This document shows, piece after piece, positions 59,907 to 64,000 of a DNA stretch of 64,000 nucleotides (position 1 is its first letter; each line of letters opens with the position of its first letter). This DNA is from Pseudonocardia benzenivorans CB1190 (GTDB taxonomy: Bacteria; Actinomycetota; Actinomycetes; Mycobacteriales; Pseudonocardiaceae). The stretch is taken from NCBI RefSeq assembly GCF_000196675.2, contig NC_015312.1, forward strand, positions 3,224,001 through 3,288,000, in the 5' to 3' direction. The translations under genes were made by a program, and so were the position numbers. A model generated the notes under the pieces. The model was not told the DNA's origin. It saw only the letters and a program-made list of their open reading frames with translations, and made no database searches.

Positions 59907-61249
59907 GTACGCAGATCTTCACCCTTCCCGACCTGGGGGAGGGGCTCACCGAGGCCGAGCTGGTCCGGTGGCTGGTCGAGGTCGGCGACACGGTCGCGGT
60001 CGACGCACCCGTGGCCGAGGTCGAGACAGCGAAGGCGACGGTCGAAGTGCCCTCGCCGTTCGGGGGCGTGATCGCAGAGCTGCACGGTGAGGAGGGCGCC
60101 ACGCTGAGCGTCGGCGCGCCGCTGATCTCCGTCACCACCGAGAGCGTGTCGAGGGCCGCGCAGACCTATGTGGAAGAGGAGCGAGCCGGGTCGGGCAACG
60201 TCCTGATCGGGTACGGCACGTCCGAGGCCGCCCCGTCGCGGCGTCGGCGCACGGGCTCGGCAACGCCCGCCACCGCCACCGCCACCGCCACCGCCACCGC
60301 CACCAACGGACCCGGGCGCCGCCCCGCGGGCGAGCGACCCCCGGTGATCTCGCCGATCGTGCGCCAACTCGCCCGTCGTGCGGGCGTGGACCTCACCACG
60401 CTGGCCGGGACGGGCCCGAACGGGCTGATCACCCGCCGGGACGTCGAGTCCGCCGTTGCGGCGCAAACGACCGTCACGGCGAGTGAGTCCCGCGCCGCGC
60501 AGCCGCAGCAGTCACCGAGGGCCGAGGACGGCGTGGACCGCCGGACCGGGCTGCCGATCCGCACCCGGGTGCCGCTCACGGGCCTACGCAAGGCCGTCAC
60601 CGAGACGCTGTCGCGCAGCCGTTCGGAGATCCCCGAGGCCACCACCTGGGTGGACGTGGATGCGACGGCGCTGCTGGATCTGCGCGCACAGCTCGAGCTC
60701 AACGCGACCGGCCGGGCGCCAGGCGTCCTGGCGATGGTCGCGCGGTTCGTGGTGGCCGGTCTGGCCCGGCACCCCGAGCTCAACGCGCGGGTGGACACCG
60801 AGCGCGGCGAGGTCGTCCACCTCGACGGCGTCAACCTCGGCCTGGCCGCCCAGACCGACCGTGGCCTCGTGGTTCCGGCCGTCTCCGATGCGCACCGCCT
60901 GACCATGCGCGGTCTCGACGCCGAGATCCGCAGGCTGACCACGGCGGCCCGCGAGGGGACCGCGACCGCGGCCGAGCTGACCTCCGGCTCGTTCACCCTG
61001 AACAACTACGGCGTGCTCGGGGTCGACGGCAGCGCTGCGATCATCAACCATCCCGAGGTCGCCATCCTCGGCCTGGGCCGCATCATCGCACGGCCCTGGG
61101 TGGTCGACGACGCGATCGTCGTCCGGCAGATCGTCCAGCTGTCGCTGGTGTTCGACCACCGGGTGTGCGACGGCGGCACGGCGGGCGGGTTCCTGCGCTT
61201 CGTCGCCGACGCCATCGAGTCCCCGACCTCGGCACTTGCCGACCTGTGA
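59903..61249 (+). CDS. bkdC: 2-oxo acid dehydrogenase E2 component (dihydrolipoamide acyltransferase)
   Basis: The 448-residue protein has one N-terminal lipoyl domain (lipoyl Lys in EVETAKATVEV, about residue 45), a Thr/Ala linker of TATATA repeats, an E1/E3-binding domain (ISPIVRQLARRAGVDLTTLAGTG) and the catalytic acyltransferase domain ending FDHRVCDGG, with the His and Asp of HxxxDG. It transfers the acyl group to CoA. The E3 gene that should follow is only a pseudogene in this window, so E3 must come from elsewhere. Confidence 0.93.
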   Translation: MSTQIFTLPDLGEGLTEAELVRWLVEVGDTVAVDAPVAEVETAKATVEVPSPFGGVIAELHGEEGATLSVGAPLISVTTESVSRAAQTYVEEERAGSGNVLIGYGTSEAAPSRRRRTGSATPATATATATATATNGPGRRPAGERPPVISPIVRQLARRAGVDLTTLAGTGPNGLITRRDVESAVAAQTTVTASESRAAQPQQSPRAEDGVDRRTGLPIRTRVPLTGLRKAVTETLSRSRSEIPEATTWVDVDATALLDLRAQLELNATGRAPGVLAMVARFVVAGLARHPELNARVDTERGEVVHLDGVNLGLAAQTDRGLVVPAVSDAHRLTMRGLDAEIRRLTTAAREGTATAAELTSGSFTLNNYGVLGVDGSAAIINHPEVAILGLGRIIARPWVVDDAIVVRQIVQLSLVFDHRVCDGGTAGGFLRFVADAIESPTSALADL

Positions 61250-61262
61250 TCTCGGGCAGACC

Positions 61263-61880
61263 GTGGACCTGGTCGTGCTCGGCGGCGGCTCGGGCGGACA
61301 TGCCTGCGCGCTGCGTGCCGCCGAGCCGGCCCCGTCGGTCGTCCTGGTGGAGAAGGACGCTCTCGGCGGTACCTGCACGTCGGGCCGCTGTCGGTCGAGG
61401 TCGAGGGCGTCTGCTGCATCGGTCGACACGTCGTCCTGGCCACCGGCTCGTAGCCGAAGAGCCTCCCGGACTGCAGATCGGTGGCCGGATTCGCACGTCC
61501 GACCAGGCATCGGCCCACGACGAGGTCGTGCGCCGTGTCGTCGTGCCCGGCGGTGGTGTCATCGGTGTCGAGTTCGCCGTCACCGTCTCGCTGGATTCCG
61601 GCGAGGAGATCGAGGGCGATCTACCGCTCGTCGCCGTCGGGCGTGGGCCGAACACCAGCGGCGCCGACCACGAGGCCTTGGGCCCGGCCATGGACGGCGC
61701 GGCTTCGTCTCGGGGGACTCCCGACCGCACACCAACCTCGACGGGGTCCGCGCCGTCGGCGACGTCGTCCCCGGCCCCCAGCCACGCACCCCGTGGGCCG
61801 AGCCGGGCGAGGTCGCCGACACCTCCCTGGACCCGGCGGTTCACCCACCCCCGGTTCACGGCCCTGGACCGCGCGGCACC
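61263..61880 (+). pseudogene. Decayed dihydrolipoamide dehydrogenase (E3)
   Basis: Fragments of an LpdA-type flavoprotein are readable in order but in different frames: DLVVLGGGSGGHACALRAAE and VEKDALGGTC (FAD region), GRHVVLATGS, then a TAG codon at the tyrosine position, then IGGRIRTSDQASAHDEV and VVVPGGGVIGVEFA, then PLVAVGRGPNT, then HTNLDGVRAVGDVVPGP. The stretch between GGTC and the next fragment lacks the redox disulfide partner, and about 100 residues are missing after VEFA. At least one nonsense codon, two frameshifts and two deletions make it inactive. Confidence 0.85.
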
Positions 61881-61910
61881 CGAGGAGCACACCGAGACCA
61901 AAGAGCTTGA

Positions 61911-62402
<492 letters not shown>

Positions 62403-62516
62403 TGAGCCACTCGGGCGGCTTCGCGGCCGGCGCCTCTGTGGCGCGGCGGGATCGCGGTGCGCGTCAACGAGCTCAACGTGCGGTCCGGGAACCGTTGCCC
62501 GGTCTCACACCTCTAG

Positions 62517-63492
62517 ACGAGTAAGTCCTAACGGCGTGCCGGCCCGGGACGTGACGGGAGGGTGTTGAAGATCAGTTTGTGACGACCGACCTCAACACCC
62601 TCCTGACCGCACTCTACGTCAAGATCGACGACTGGCTGGGCAAACGCACCCGCCCGGGCAGGCCACCGAAGCTCTCCGACGCCGAGCTGCTCACCCTGGC
62701 CGTGGCGCAGGTGCTGCTGGGAGTCCGCTCCGAGGCCCGTTGGCTACGGTTCGTGCCCCGGGCGCTACCAGCCGCGTTCCCGTACCTGCCGGGCCAGTCC
62801 GGCTACAACAAGCGGCTGCGCTCGGCGGTGTCACTGATCAAGCGGGTCATCCGCGAGCTGGCCGGCGACACCGACCTGTGGGCCGACCCCGTCTGGGTCG
62901 TGGACTCCACCCCGGTCGAGTGCGCCCGTTCCCGGCCCACCGCGAAACGCTCGAACCTGGCCGGGTGGGCCGGCTACAGCTACTGCCCGTCGCACTCGCG
63001 GTGGTTCTGGGGGCTGCGCCTGCACCTGGTCTGCACCCCGGCCGGACTGCCGATCACCTGGGCATTGGCCGACCCGAAGCTCGACGAACGCCAGGTCCTG
63101 ATGGCCGTGCTCGACCACGACCCCACCCTCACCACCGACCGGCCCGGCCTGACCATCATCGCCGACAAGGGCTACGTCTCCCGCGAACTCGACACCTACC
63201 TGGCCGAGCGTGGCGTGGTGCTGCTGCGGCCCTCCTACCGCAACCGCACCCCACGCCCGGGCGAACACCTGCTCAAACCGATCCGCCAGCTCATCGAGTC
63301 GGTCAACGACACCCTCAAGGGCCAACTCGATCTCGAGCTGCACGGCGGACGCAGCATCGACGGCGTCAGCGCCCGGATCGGGCAGCGCCTGCTCGCCCTG
63401 ACCGCCGCGATCTGGCACAACCGCGCCACCGGACAGCCCATCACCCGATCCTTGATCGCCTACGACCACTGACCGGGTTCGGACTTACTCGT
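62517..63492 (+). mobile_element. IS982-family insertion sequence
   Basis: The 976-bp element has inverted ends acgagtaagtcc and ggacttactcgt around one transposase gene. The palindromic flank ctag is present on both sides (62513-62516 and 63493-63496), so it may be a 4-bp target duplication or part of a longer 17-bp terminal repeat (tctagacgagtaagtcc and its complement). It separates decayed catabolic genes from the SnoaL gene. Confidence 0.85.
62579..63472 (+). CDS. IS982-family DDE transposase
   Basis: The 297-residue protein has an N-terminal helical region (LSDAELLTLAVAQVLLG) and the DDE domain: first Asp in VWVVDSTPVECARSR, second in IIADKGYVSREL and the C-terminal Glu in IESVNDTLKGQLDLELHGGR. 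GTG 62579 starts it, and its length and ends suggest an intact, possibly active transposase. Confidence 0.92.
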   Translation: MTTDLNTLLTALYVKIDDWLGKRTRPGRPPKLSDAELLTLAVAQVLLGVRSEARWLRFVPRALPAAFPYLPGQSGYNKRLRSAVSLIKRVIRELAGDTDLWADPVWVVDSTPVECARSRPTAKRSNLAGWAGYSYCPSHSRWFWGLRLHLVCTPAGLPITWALADPKLDERQVLMAVLDHDPTLTTDRPGLTIIADKGYVSRELDTYLAERGVVLLRPSYRNRTPRPGEHLLKPIRQLIESVNDTLKGQLDLELHGGRSIDGVSARIGQRLLALTAAIWHNRATGQPITRSLIAYDH

Positions 63493-63867
63493 CTAGACCT
63501 CGTGCGCGACGCCCTCGGAGAGGTGCAGGTGCACGACCTTCCAGCCCCCTTCGTCGACGAGCACGGTGCTGATCCGCATCGCGAGCGGGGGGCCCTCGGG
63601 GAGCCGCACCTGCGCGGTCCCGAACACCCAGGCCACGTCGCCACGGCATCGGCCCTCGACCTCGACGGCGTCCATCGGCACCGGGGGATGGGCCCGCAGG
63701 TGCGCGACCAGCTCGTCGAGCGTCAGGTTCGTGTCCGGGCCGGAGGCGAAGGTGTGCACCCCGCCCAGGTCCACGGCGTGCGCGAGAACGCGGTCGACGT
63801 CGCGGGCCTGGGCGGCGAGGATCCACGCGCGGGCGGTCTCGAGGGCTGCGGCAGGAGCACGGTCCAT
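63493..63867 (-). CDS. SnoaL-like (DUF4440/SnoaL_3) nuclear-transport-factor-2 fold protein
   Basis: The 124-residue protein shows a small alpha+beta barrel typical of SnoaL_3: AWILAAQARDVDRVLAHAVD, then HTFASGPDTNLTLDELVAHLRA, then VFGTAQVRLPEGPPLAMRISTVLVDEGGWKVVHLHLSEGV. ATG 63867 is 7 nt after TAGCGT, so it is likely leaderless. The TAG stop is formed by the ctag flank of the IS element, so a few native C-terminal residues may have been lost. Confidence 0.75.
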   Translation of the reverse strand: MDRAPAAALETARAWILAAQARDVDRVLAHAVDLGGVHTFASGPDTNLTLDELVAHLRAHPPVPMDAVEVEGRCRGDVAWVFGTAQVRLPEGPPLAMRISTVLVDEGGWKVVHLHLSEGVAHEV

Positions 63868-64000
63868 GCACGGAACGCTAGGGCAGGCGGTGCGCGCCTC
63901 GATTGGATGTTCCAGCCAACCAGGCCGCCCTCCGTTGTGATTCCCGACCATCCCCGTTCCCTCACCCGGACTCGTAGCGTGCCCGTCATTCCGGACCCGA
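63868..64000. promoter_or_regulatory. Upstream region of the SnoaL-like gene
   Basis: Minus-strand TAGCGT (63880-63875) is the predicted -10 box of the SnoaL-like gene. The remaining ~120 bp to the window end hold no recognisable gene. Confidence 0.45.

Overview
The window is about 64 kb of very GC-rich DNA with mostly GTG/ATG starts and many 4-base start/stop overlaps. It suggests an actinomycete, most likely a member of the Pseudonocardiaceae. The strongest evidence is a central block (about 26.5-44 kb) whose gene order, from memory, matches the Mycobacterium tuberculosis sigA-suhB-cei-DUF4193-DUF3093-dut-DUF3710-hydrolase-OB-fold-DUF3159-ceoC/ceoB-permease-RNA methyltransferase block. Genus-level assignment is inference.

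Region A (1-11.2 kb) is a catabolic island. It has an ABC importer (ATPase cut by the window edge, plus a binding lipoprotein), a FadR-type GntR regulator, a divergent hydantoinase-like amidohydrolase, and a five-gene minus-strand operon with 4-base overlaps throughout: fused CoA-transferase, pyruvate-carboxylase-like carboxyltransferase, biotin carrier, biotin carboxylase and amidase. A good promoter with a 14-bp palindrome lies about 430 bp upstream of that operon. The substrate cannot be read from sequence; a cyclic amide or ureide that becomes a CoA-activated acid fits the parts.

Region B (11.6-16.7 kb) holds an MFS exporter and a manganese/zinc-type ABC transporter followed by its DtxR/MntR-like repressor. 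Region C (16.7-26 kb) is a formamide/formate module. It encodes a four-subunit NAD-dependent Mo formate dehydrogenase (fdsGBAD), a MarR regulator, a cytosolic AmiC-like sensor, an FmdB zinc ribbon, an AmiS/UreI channel and formamidase. Together they would take up formamide, release ammonia and formate, and oxidise formate to CO2 with NADH.

Region D (26-44 kb) is the conserved housekeeping block, starting with the principal sigma factor. One notable feature is a DUF3710 protein grown to about 1061 residues by a disordered repeat-rich tail. Region E (44-57 kb) contains a MaoC hydratase, Tex, a DEAD-box helicase, an L,D-transpeptidase, an MFS carrier, ilvD, a hypothetical protein and a rhomboid/DUF2156 membrane protein. 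Region F (57-64 kb) has an AsnC regulator divergent from E1-alpha, E1-beta and E2 genes of a 2-oxo acid dehydrogenase. These are followed by the decayed remains of an E3 gene and a thiolase, then an IS982-type insertion sequence that lands on the stop codon of a SnoaL-like gene.

The most unusual observation is a dispersed palindromic element with perfect 20-bp arms. One copy is intergenic beside sigA/suhB. The other sits in frame inside the amidase gene, with a compensated base change between copies. Many genes also have a TANNNT -10 box 6-8 nt before the start codon, which predicts leaderless mRNAs. No tRNA, rRNA or CRISPR array was seen.
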